Origin: CAJJDF01 sp965655625
Lineage (GTDB): Bacteria; Bacteroidota; Bacteroidia; Flavobacteriales_D; CAJJDF01
Direction of reading: 5' to 3'
Assembly: GCA_965655625.1 (NCBI GenBank)
Contig: CBFHHA010000039.1
Span: 1 to 22,931 of the forward strand
Length of the DNA: 22,931 bases
The notes beneath the pieces are model-generated. The model was given only the letters and a program-made list of their open reading frames with translations. It ran no database searches and was not told the DNA's origin. Both the position numbers and the translations under genes were made by a program. This document shows positions 16,085 through 22,890 of this stretch, piece after piece (the first letter of the stretch is position 1; each line of letters begins with the position of its first letter).

Positions 16085-16765
16085 ATGCAAGTTGATGTAA
16101 TTATTCCCGCCTTTAACGAACAAAACTCAATTGGTTCGGTTATCAGAGATATCCCAAAAGAATTAGTTCGAGATATTATAGTAGTTGACAATAATTCGAA
16201 TGACGAAACAAGTATCAATGCAGAAAATGCAGGAGCCACCGTCCTTAAACAGCCTTTGCAAGGATACGGGAACGCTTGCCTAAAAGGAATAGAATACGCC
16301 AAAAAAAAAGAAGAGCCGGCAGATGTTGTGGTATTTCTTGATGCGGATTATTCGGATTTTCCACAAGAAATGAATTTGCTCCTGAACAAAATATGGAAAG
16401 GAGCAGATTTGGTAATAGGAAACCGAGTTCCAGAAAAACGAGAAAAAGGATCGATGACTGCCCCTCAAATATTTGGAAATTGGTTAGCTTGTAATCTAAT
16501 GAAACTCATGTACGGTTATCGGTACCGAGATCTGGGGCCTTTCCGTGCAATAAAATTTGACAAACTGACCGAGTTGGGTATGGTTGACAAAACATACGGC
16601 TGGACGGTAGAAATGCAAGTGAAAGCGCTGAAAGAAAAGTACAATATCCAACAAGTTAATGTGAGTTACCGAAAGCGCATCGGTCAGTCAAAAATATCTG
16701 GAACAATCAAAGGAAGCGTATTGGCAGGGCACAAAATAATTACCACGATATTTAAATACAAATAA
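16085..16765 (+). CDS. GT2-family glycosyltransferase (DPM1/DPG-synthase-like)
   Basis: A 226-residue inverting glycosyltransferase with a GT-A fold. It opens with VDVIIPAFNEQNSIGSVI, has IVVDNNSNDET (the nucleotide-binding strand and Asp), the metal-binding FLDADYSD, and NRVPEKREKGSM with FGNWLA, a pattern seen in dolichyl-phosphate-mannose-synthase-like and glucosyl-3-phosphoglycerate-synthase-like enzymes. The start is the ATG at 16085; the open frame back to 16040 begins inside a terminator and is rejected. No membrane span is present. The next gene begins 2 bp after its stop, so the two GT2 enzymes are co-transcribed and probably act in the same glycan pathway. The products are unknown. 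Confidence 0.87.
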   Translation: MQVDVIIPAFNEQNSIGSVIRDIPKELVRDIIVVDNNSNDETSINAENAGATVLKQPLQGYGNACLKGIEYAKKKEEPADVVVFLDADYSDFPQEMNLLLNKIWKGADLVIGNRVPEKREKGSMTAPQIFGNWLACNLMKLMYGYRYRDLGPFRAIKFDKLTELGMVDKTYGWTVEMQVKALKEKYNIQQVNVSYRKRIGQSKISGTIKGSVLAGHKIITTIFKYK

Positions 16766-16767
16766 AC

Positions 16768-18243
16768 ATGGGCATCGCTTTAATTTTGATTTACAGTATT
16801 TTTTCACTTTTCGTAGTTTTCTACAGTATTGTTCAACTCGGGTTGGTTGTATCGTACCTCAAAAATCGAAAAAAAGTCTCTGAGAAAATCTCTCAATTTG
16901 CCAAAAAACCTTATTTCCCTGTTGTAACAGTGCAACTTCCTGTGTATAACGAAATGTATGTTATCGAAAGATTAATGGAGGCAGTTGCCCAATTCAATTA
17001 CCCCAAAGACAAACTCGAAATTCAAGTATTGGATGATTCTACTGACCAAACAGTGCAAATAATTGCAAAGAAAGTAGAAGAATTAAACGCTGAAGGACTG
17101 GATATAAAACACGTGATTAGGCCCGAGAGAATTGGTTTTAAAGCTGGAGCACTAGATTACGGGATGCAAAATTGCAAAGGTGAGTTTATTGCCATTTTTG
17201 ATGCCGACTTTGTGCCAACACCTAATTTTTTAATCGACACGATTCCCTATTTTCTAGACAAACGAATTGGAGTAGTACAAACTAGGTGGGAACACATTAA
17301 CAAAGAGTACTCACTACTCACGAGATTGCAAGCTTTTGCTTTAGATGCTCATTTTAGTGTCGAACAAGGAGGTAGAAATTTTGCAGGACATTTCATAAAT
17401 TTTAATGGAACCGCTGGAGTTTGGAGAAAACAGGCGATTGTGGAAGGTGGAGGCTGGAAAGCCGATACATTAACAGAAGATTTGGACCTAAGTTATAGGG
17501 CACAACTTAAAGGTTGGAAGTTTATTTTTAAAGAAGAGATTGGAGCACCGGCAGAATTACCCGCAGAGATGAATGCGCTTAAAGCCCAGCAGTTCCGGTG
17601 GACGAAAGGAGCGGCCGAATGCACTGTAAAGAACCTGAGAAAGGTAGTTCAACATAAAAACTACTCTCTCTGGACCAAAATAAATGCCATTTTTCATTTG
17701 ATGAATAGCTTTTTATTTATTGCCATTTTTAGTATCGCTTTTTTGAGTTTTCCGTTATTTGTACTGAAACAATCACACGTTGAGTTTCAACCGTTTTTTA
17801 AGTTAGCCACTATTTCTCTTTTTAGTTTTGCTGTAATTGGCGTGTTGTATTTTACTTCTTTTTCCAAAAGCTACTCGAACAAAGGCCTAGCATTCGTTCA
17901 TTTTCTCTACTACTTCCCCTTATTTTTGAGCTTCTCACTGGGACTTTCGCTTCACAATTCTTTGGCCGTATTAGAAGGATATGCTGGCAAAAAGTCGCCT
18001 TTTATTCGTACACCAAAATTTTCGCTTACCGACAAAACCGGAAACTGGAAAGGTAAAAGCTACAGTAAAATAAAGTTGAATTGGATAACCCTTTTCGAAG
18101 GTATTTTGGCCATGTATTTTGCCTCTGGCGTTTACCTATGTTTTGAATGGAAAGACTACGCAATGCTTCCGCTCTTCATGATGCTCACCATAGGTTTTGG
18201 GGTGATTTCAGGATATTCTATTAGACATTCGCTACAACGCTAA
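16768..18243 (+). CDS. Membrane-bound GT2 glycosyltransferase, cellulose-synthase-like
   Basis: A 491-residue processive-type GT2 protein. An N-terminal membrane span (about 4-30) precedes a cytoplasmic catalytic domain with every expected motif: DDSTDQT (89-95), DAD (145-147), TED (236-238) and QQFRW (274-278). Further predicted spans lie at about 309-333, 345-364, 375-400, 440-459 and 465-483. RTPKF (414-418) is typical of the bacterial relatives of plant CSLA/CSLC mannan and glucan synthases. Such enzymes polymerise or transfer a sugar while moving the product across the inner membrane. No PilZ domain or BcsB-like partner is visible, so cellulose itself is unlikely. It is the second gene of a two-gene operon. 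Confidence 0.9.
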   Translation: MGIALILIYSIFSLFVVFYSIVQLGLVVSYLKNRKKVSEKISQFAKKPYFPVVTVQLPVYNEMYVIERLMEAVAQFNYPKDKLEIQVLDDSTDQTVQIIAKKVEELNAEGLDIKHVIRPERIGFKAGALDYGMQNCKGEFIAIFDADFVPTPNFLIDTIPYFLDKRIGVVQTRWEHINKEYSLLTRLQAFALDAHFSVEQGGRNFAGHFINFNGTAGVWRKQAIVEGGGWKADTLTEDLDLSYRAQLKGWKFIFKEEIGAPAELPAEMNALKAQQFRWTKGAAECTVKNLRKVVQHKNYSLWTKINAIFHLMNSFLFIAIFSIAFLSFPLFVLKQSHVEFQPFFKLATISLFSFAVIGVLYFTSFSKSYSNKGLAFVHFLYYFPLFLSFSLGLSLHNSLAVLEGYAGKKSPFIRTPKFSLTDKTGNWKGKSYSKIKLNWITLFEGILAMYFASGVYLCFEWKDYAMLPLFMMLTIGFGVISGYSIRHSLQR

Positions 18244-18292
18244 AGTTGTTTTCTCAATATATTTGGTTCGATTACCCCAATAAGTATTCTCC

Positions 18293-19600
18293 CTATTTCT
18301 TAATCCGATACAACATATATCTTTTGTCCTTCGGATCTCTTTCTCGCGTAATAAGCTTTTTACCTGCCATCAATTGGTACTCTGAGTTCACCTCATGAAT
18401 TATTCGTGATCGTTTCACTCTGCGTGAATCAGCATTCAAATCTCCAGATATAACTAACAGATTATCTAACTCGTGGGGAGCAAGTAACACATCATTTTCT
18501 TGTATTAGTTTTTTTATCAAATCTGTATGATTATGACTGCCCAAGGTTCTCTTTTTTAATTTTTTTGTAGTCATCAAGAACAATCCTAATACAAACCCCA
18601 AAACCAATAGCAAGCTACCTCCCCAAAACCAAGGAAACCTCATTGCGGCAGTGAAAGAATCTATATCCGATATATTTTCTATGTCCGTGAAACATATCTC
18701 ACCCATATATTTTGCATCTTTCTCTAATCGAGGGATAATTACCTTTTGCATACCACCGTGAATTATTAAAGCTTTCATGCAATCGTTGTAACAAAACTCA
18801 ATTTTATTGTCGTCAATATATTCTATCGGTCGATAAAAAACTTTTTTACTCTTCTTTTCGATAAATAGAGAGCTTTCTCCTTTTATGATCAGCACACTGT
18901 TTTCAAAATCAAACACTATACCACCCAGTAAGGTGTTCATTTTTGCTTTCAACTCAATTTTTGATTCTACACGGAACCAAGTATGAGTCTTTAAATTCAG
19001 GCCGTACCCTTCCAACATTTCGCTTTCATAGGATTGGCCCAACTCCACTTTTTTCCCGAAAACAGAAACTATCGTATCTTTTCCTATTTTAAAATCTCCA
19101 GAAGAAACATAGGTATTTGGGGAGTTTCTAACATCTAATAAATCCCAGTTGCCCAGTGTTTTATCAAATACATACAAACCACTCTGAGAGGTCCAGAATC
19201 CTTTGGCTGTAAAACCAAGAAGTTCATTATTTCTAATGTAGCGATTTGACATACACCAACCACGATTCTGTTGACTATACAAATTTTGCCACCCTTCGGT
19301 TTCGGACCATTTCCATACCCTAAAATCGCATCTTTTGGTTAAAAAAATTACAGAATCCACAAACGTAAAGTCGTATAAACTTCCAGTTCCATCATTTATG
19401 GCTGGAAGATGGTAGAACATTTCAGCACTAATTATACCGTGAGTGATAGAATCTATCGCAATTAATTGCTGTCGATAAGACCTAGATTGAACATTTACAA
19501 TGAGTCTTTTTTCCATTTCGCTAAATCCGAAAAATGAACTAAACACAAAGAAAAACAACATAAAAAATCGCCCTCGAATTATTACACAAAACTTCGTCAT
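18293..19600 (-). CDS. Exported single-span membrane protein with winged-helix-like cytoplasmic tail
   Basis: I recognise no named family. The 435-residue protein begins with a hydrophobic signal segment (about 12-26). About 295 residues follow, rich in aromatic residues, with repeated short blocks such as WKWSETEGWQNLYS, GLYVFDKTLGNWDLLDV and GYGLNLKTHTWFRVES, which look like beta-propeller blades. Then comes one membrane span (about 324-343) followed by KKLKKR, so the remaining 90 residues should be cytoplasmic. That tail contains APHELDNLLVI, RRVKRSRIIHEVN and LITRERDPKDKRYMLYRI. The last block reads like the beta-wing of MarR-type winged helices. I infer a membrane-tethered one-component regulator with a periplasmic sensor. 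It is divergent from ccmB. Function and DNA binding are unproven. Confidence 0.7.
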   Translation of the reverse strand: MTKFCVIIRGRFFMLFFFVFSSFFGFSEMEKRLIVNVQSRSYRQQLIAIDSITHGIISAEMFYHLPAINDGTGSLYDFTFVDSVIFLTKRCDFRVWKWSETEGWQNLYSQQNRGWCMSNRYIRNNELLGFTAKGFWTSQSGLYVFDKTLGNWDLLDVRNSPNTYVSSGDFKIGKDTIVSVFGKKVELGQSYESEMLEGYGLNLKTHTWFRVESKIELKAKMNTLLGGIVFDFENSVLIIKGESSLFIEKKSKKVFYRPIEYIDDNKIEFCYNDCMKALIIHGGMQKVIIPRLEKDAKYMGEICFTDIENISDIDSFTAAMRFPWFWGGSLLLVLGFVLGLFLMTTKKLKKRTLGSHNHTDLIKKLIQENDVLLAPHELDNLLVISGDLNADSRRVKRSRIIHEVNSEYQLMAGKKLITRERDPKDKRYMLYRIKK

Positions 19601-20051
19601 TTAACAAAATAGTTATAATCTTAAAAAAAACATCAAAACAATGAAAAAACTATGTACGTTCAGATTGTTTCATATCCTAAATTACTCAAAAATATAATGT
19701 TAAATACTCAAGAAACATAAAATATTTAGCGTTATAAAATTTTGAAACATAACGTTACGTTCGTGATTTACATAATACTGTTTGATTAAGGAGTTTAGAA
19801 CAGCTAAGATTGTATTACTACCACATTAGCCAGTTGGCCGCAGTGAAATTCATAAGCCAGTATCCTATTTTATATTTGAATGAAAGAGCTCGATCGAATC
19901 AAGTCTCTCAAAACTTTACTTCATTACTGCCATTCAGTTTACTGATATCTGGAGTACGAGTAGAGCTCTTTTCATTTAACTTTTCATTCTAGCCCATCCA
20001 TTTATTGGAAGGAACAATTATTCTATCTAACTTTGTTTCAAACAAAGAAAC
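19601..20051. other. Divergent intergenic region between the tethered-regulator candidate and ccmB
   Basis: These 451 bases hold no credible gene. They contain four copies of the 7-mer TGTTTCA or its complement (19666-19672, 19743-19749, 20034-20040 and, crossing into ccmB, 20053-20059), an inverted repeat at 19879-19976, a -7-like TATATTTG at 19871-19878, and the probable ccmB promoter. Towards the minus-strand gene, CAAAAATA (19687-19694) is a possible -7 element on the complementary strand. Confidence 0.6.
19879..19976. repeat. Spaced inverted repeat upstream of ccmB
   Basis: AATGAAAGAGCTC (19879-19891) is the reverse complement of GAGCTCTTTTCATT (19963-19976) apart from one extra T, with about 70 bases between. 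It could form a stem in a leader transcript starting near the TATATTTG at 19871-19878, or be a pair of protein sites. No RNA family was recognised. Confidence 0.4.
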
Positions 20052-20058
20052 ATGTTTC
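20005..20058 (+). promoter_or_regulatory. ccmB promoter overlapped by two palindromes
   Basis: A -33 TTG (20005-20007) and a -7 TAACTTTG (20028-20035) are spaced by 20 bp, a good Bacteroidota promoter. The 17-bp perfect palindrome CTTTGTTT-C-AAACAAAG (20031-20047) covers the -7 element and the expected transcript start. A second perfect palindrome, GAAACATGTTTC (20047-20058), contains the ccmB ATG. A repressor bound here would block initiation; the leader would be only about 10 nt long. Confidence 0.55.
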
Positions 20059-20720
20059 ATACACAATTACTGCACCTTATAAAGCATGAGCTTTCACTCG
20101 AAATGAAACAGAAGCATTTTCTGAGTTCTATAATTCTGTATATAGTTTCCACCATTTTCGTTTGTTCTTTGTCTTTCACATCCATTTCAGAGACGAGTAT
20201 TTGGAATGCGCTTTTTTGGATTATCATCTTGTTTTCTCTGACTAATGCCATATCCAAATCATTTCTTTCCGAAAATTCAGACAAGCAATTATTCCTTTAC
20301 ACTCTGATAAACCCGAAAGTTCTTATTCTGGGTAAAATCATTTACAACCTCGTATTGTCTATTTTATTGGTCGTGCTCAGTTTTATCGTTTTCAATATCT
20401 TCATTCAATCAGATGGTTTGACGGATATGAACTATCCTTTGTTTTTTCTTGCAGTCCTTTTGGGAAGCACAAGTCTATCATCTACTCTTACCATGGTTAG
20501 CGCAATAGCTTCCAAAACCAACAACAACATTGGCATTTTGTCCATCCTTGCTTTTCCGATTCTTATCCCATCCATCCTGTTGTCTATCCAGTTTTCTAAC
20601 CTAGCAATAAATGGAGGTACAACTGACATGGCTGGACAATTTATCGTTTTTTTATCCCTGATTAACCTGCTTATTATCATACTTTCTTTTTTATTATTTC
20701 CTTACCTTTGGCGGGAATAA
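20052..20720 (+). CDS. ccmB: Haem exporter subunit CcmB
   Basis: CcmB is the membrane subunit of the CcmAB ABC module of cytochrome c maturation system I, which drives release of holo-CcmE from CcmC. The protein has 222 residues, typical of the family, with six predicted spans (about 24-41, 50-68, 94-118, 129-152, 159-180, 196-217). Weak CcmB-like features are the amphipathic N-terminus (IKHELSLEMKQK) and GSTSLSSTLTMVSAIASKT in the fourth span region. Identification rests largely on topology and on the ccmC-ccmD-ccmE genes directly downstream. The ATP-binding partner CcmA is not upstream as it often is, so it must be elsewhere or absent. The promoter just upstream is unusually palindromic. 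Confidence 0.87.
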   Translation: MFHTQLLHLIKHELSLEMKQKHFLSSIILYIVSTIFVCSLSFTSISETSIWNALFWIIILFSLTNAISKSFLSENSDKQLFLYTLINPKVLILGKIIYNLVLSILLVVLSFIVFNIFIQSDGLTDMNYPLFFLAVLLGSTSLSSTLTMVSAIASKTNNNIGILSILAFPILIPSILLSIQFSNLAINGGTTDMAGQFIVFLSLINLLIIILSFLLFPYLWRE

Positions 20721-20737
20721 GAGATTATACCTAAAAA

Positions 20738-21793
20738 ATGAAAACAGTAAAAAAACATTGGTGGAAGGCTTTATCGGTAATTCTATTGGTTTACACTTTT
20801 GGGTTTTCGTTTTTGGTGCCTCTTTCACCCTCTATTAAGTCAGCTTCTCCAAGCTCTCTCAAATTAGGAGAAAATAACGTTTTGTTTACTGGATACAACA
20901 CTAATTTTTCGCCCCAGGACGAAATCCACGTTGCCATCGAATTTGAAAAACAAACCCTGATTTGCGGCACCAATGTGACCGTTCTTAACGAAAATCAAAT
21001 TCAAGCAAGGTTTATCATTCCCGATTCTCTGCCTTCGAAGGTATTGCACGTGAGGCTTCACACCAATAGATTTTCGTGTTTCTCTCCAGAACTTATCAAA
21101 GCTTTTTCGATCATTGAATCACCCATAGAAAGTGCACAATGCGCCACTCACAACCTAGCCGATGTCGTTCCATTGGATATACCCAACAGACTTCAACTCA
21201 ACGAAACAATAAGAAACCTGATGTTTCACGTACCCATGTGGTTTACGATGATGGTAATTCTTACCCTCTCTTTTTGGTATTCTATAAAATACCTCAACAC
21301 CTTCGATTTAAAATACGACAGAATTGCCCGAGAAGCAGTAAACATTGGTCTTTTATTCGCAGTATTGGGACTAGTTACTGGTTCAATTTGGGCAAAATTC
21401 ACTTGGAGTGAACACACAGATTTATTTACAAGTTCTGGGTGGTGGGTAAACGATGTAAAACTGAATGGCGCTGCAATCACTACCTTAATCTACCTTGCTT
21501 ATCGGATATTAAGAAACTCTTTGCAAGAAGCCAATCAAAAAGCGAAAGTTAGCGCAGTTTATAATATATTTGCTTTTGTACTGATGTTGGTGTTCATTAT
21601 GATTTTACCGAGAATTACAGACTCTTTGCATCCAGGTAATGGTGGCAATCCTGCTTTTGGAAAATACGACCTTGACAACACGTTGAGGATGGTTTTTTAT
21701 CCAGCAGTATTAGGCTGGATATTACTTGGAGTATGGATGCTCTCGCTCAAAAAAAGAATTTCAACCATTGAAAACACACTAGATGATGAATAA
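20738..21793 (+). CDS. ccmC: Haem handling protein CcmC with inserted periplasmic domain
   Basis: CcmC takes haem to the chaperone CcmE in the periplasm. This protein is 351 residues, about 100 longer than proteobacterial CcmC. After the first span (about 9-28) comes an extra domain (about 32-125) with an IPT/TIG-like look: SPSSLKLGENNVLFTGYNTNF. The core follows: axial His in RNLMFHVPMWF (His164), the tryptophan-rich loop GWWVNDVKLNG (234-244), and the second axial His in SLHPGNGG (His298). The loop carries a short insertion (SEHTDLFTSS, 224-233) between FTW and GWW. Similar N-terminal insertions are, to my knowledge, usual in Bacteroidota CcmC. The gene is 17 bp after ccmB and overlaps the next gene by 11 bp. 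Confidence 0.93.
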   Translation: MKTVKKHWWKALSVILLVYTFGFSFLVPLSPSIKSASPSSLKLGENNVLFTGYNTNFSPQDEIHVAIEFEKQTLICGTNVTVLNENQIQARFIIPDSLPSKVLHVRLHTNRFSCFSPELIKAFSIIESPIESAQCATHNLADVVPLDIPNRLQLNETIRNLMFHVPMWFTMMVILTLSFWYSIKYLNTFDLKYDRIAREAVNIGLLFAVLGLVTGSIWAKFTWSEHTDLFTSSGWWVNDVKLNGAAITTLIYLAYRILRNSLQEANQKAKVSAVYNIFAFVLMLVFIMILPRITDSLHPGNGGNPAFGKYDLDNTLRMVFYPAVLGWILLGVWMLSLKKRISTIENTLDDE

Positions 21794-22001
21794 AAAAATA
21801 GTTTTTTTAGTCTTGGCATTTATGGCCTTTTTTTACAACGCTAGTTTAGCCAAAGCAAATGCAATAGAGCAAACATTCCACGAATCGGGCAAAATCAATG
21901 TCGTGTTAGCCATTGTGGTTGTTATTTTTATCGGTCTTATTTTTTACCTCGCAAAATTGGATAGAAGAATTTCAAAAATCGAAAAAGAATCAAAAAAATA
22001 A
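21783..22001 (+). CDS. ccmD: CcmD-like small membrane protein
   Basis: A 72-residue protein with an N-terminal signal segment (cleavage plausible after the ALA-type sequence near residue 23 or 27), a short linker, one membrane span (about 39-57, NVVLAIVVVIFIGLIFYLA) and a charged cytoplasmic tail (KLDRRISKIEKESKK). CcmD in system I is a small single-span protein that helps release haem-loaded CcmE from CcmC. Position between ccmC and ccmE is the main evidence. The Bacteroidota version differs from proteobacterial CcmD by its signal segment. Two adjacent ATG codons (21783 and 21786) can serve as start. The 11-bp overlap with ccmC implies translational coupling. Confidence 0.75.
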   Translation: MMNKKIVFLVLAFMAFFYNASLAKANAIEQTFHESGKINVVLAIVVVIFIGLIFYLAKLDRRISKIEKESKK

Positions 22002-22031
22002 AACACTTAACTTTGAGTAAATAAGTCCAGT

Positions 22032-22403
22032 ATGAGAAAAGTAGAAATCGCCCTAATTATTGTTGTAGCTGTTACCATTGGTATTATTTTTAGTTATTCT
22101 TCTCAAGCAAGTAGATACGGAAACTTCTCACAAGCTTTTGCCCAAGAAGGCAAAATTTTTAAAGTAATTGGCACTCTTAACAAAGACATTCCAGTAGAAA
22201 CTCCACAAGCCAACTTAGTTATTTTTAACATGATAGACCAAGACGGAAAAGAATGCAAAGTCTATCTGAATGAAACAGTTCAAGAACACTTCGATAGATC
22301 TGATCAGGTTGTAATAACAGGAACGGCAGACGGAGAAAAAAAGGCATTCTTTGCTACGGAACATCAAGCAAAATGCCCGTCAAAATACAATGACGAAAAA
22401 TAA
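22032..22403 (+). CDS. ccmE: Cytochrome c maturation haem chaperone CcmE, Cys variant
   Basis: CcmE carries haem covalently in the periplasm before ligation to apocytochromes. This 123-residue protein has an N-terminal anchor (about 6-22), then an OB-fold-like domain (KIFKVIGTLNKD, NLVIFNMIDQDGKECKVYLN, DQVVITGTADG). The haem attachment motif is CPSKY (Cys115-Tyr119), the C-x3-Y form, in place of the H-x3-Y of E. coli (His130). Cys variants are known from archaea and Desulfovibrio. The protein is shorter than E. coli CcmE and lacks its flexible C-terminal extension. It is the last gene of the operon, 30 bp after ccmD. No CcmF, CcmG or CcmH follows: the next gene is on the other strand. Confidence 0.93.
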   Translation: MRKVEIALIIVVAVTIGIIFSYSSQASRYGNFSQAFAQEGKIFKVIGTLNKDIPVETPQANLVIFNMIDQDGKECKVYLNETVQEHFDRSDQVVITGTADGEKKAFFATEHQAKCPSKYNDEK

Positions 22404-22413
22404 TTAAAACAAC

Positions 22414-22812
22414 TTACTGACATGCTACGCAAACTCCTTTTGCGTGTACTTCAAACGATTCTATGAGGTGATTACTTTTGTTAATAAAAGAATTAGCTGG
22501 CAAATCCACACAATATACCGAGTTACACTGGGAACATTGTAAATGCAAATGGTTGTGAATGTGATTATCTCGCTGGCAAGTAGCTTCGCACATTGCATAC
22601 CTCAAATCTTCCCCAGCAATAGAGATTGAATGAATTATTCCTCTTTCGAGAAATGTTTTTATCGTTCGGTACAAGGTAACTCTATTGAAATCACCTAAGC
22701 CATTTTCTATCTGAGAAACTGAGACAGCAGAATCAGAAGAATTGATAATTCCCAACACCGATTTACGGAAAGGGGTTTCACTTATATTCTTTCTTTTTAA
22801 GATTGATTCCAT
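22414..22812 (-). CDS. Fur-superfamily metalloregulator (Fur/Zur/PerR type)
   Basis: A 132-residue repressor-type regulator. The winged-helix recognition segment is RVTLYRTIKTFLERGII (44-60). The dimerisation half carries two CxxC pairs (Cys93/Cys96 and Cys128/Cys131), the structural zinc site, and a His-rich run HIHNHLHLQC (84-93) that supplies regulatory metal ligands. Three further cysteines (75, 79, 101) are unusual and could point to zinc or redox sensing, but the metal cannot be decided. The start is the ATG at 22812; a TTG two codons earlier is disregarded. It is divergent from an exported protein, with dyads in the 77-bp gap, and ends 10 bp from ccmE on the opposite strand. Confidence 0.92.
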   Translation of the reverse strand: MESILKRKNISETPFRKSVLGIINSSDSAVSVSQIENGLGDFNRVTLYRTIKTFLERGIIHSISIAGEDLRYAMCEATCQRDNHIHNHLHLQCSQCNSVYCVDLPANSFINKSNHLIESFEVHAKGVCVACQ

Positions 22813-22830
22813 AGTCAATTGATAAATAAA

Positions 22831-22890
22831 TGCAACATTGTTACAAATATTGAGATTAATACTTATATTTGCATCACAGTTGCAAATATA
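22831..22890. promoter_or_regulatory. Candidate metalloregulator operator and promoter
   Basis: Two dyads occupy the 77-bp divergent gap. Site A is TGCAAC-ATT-GTTACA (22831-22845, 5 of 6 paired). Site B is a perfect 10-bp inverted repeat, TATATTTGCA (22864-22873) and TGCAAATATA (22881-22890), with a 7-base spacer; its last base is the A of the ATG. Its left arm includes a -7 element TATATTTG (22864-22871), and a TTG inside site A (22838-22840) could be the -33. Binding by the adjacent Fur-type protein would block the promoter. Confidence 0.6.

Noticed and set aside
18234..18253. ACAAC/GTTGT hairpin followed by TTTT after the second GT2 gene
   Set aside because: Only a 5-bp stem that includes the stop codon in its loop; too weak to call a terminator.
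19741..19765. AACGTTACGTT near-repeat
   Set aside because: Short and consistent with chance in AT-rich DNA; only the neighbouring TGAAACA copy was kept as part of a pattern.
19810..19992. 60-codon open frame upstream of ccmB
   Set aside because: It starts with TTG, has no ribosome site or motif, and lies in a regulatory-looking region.
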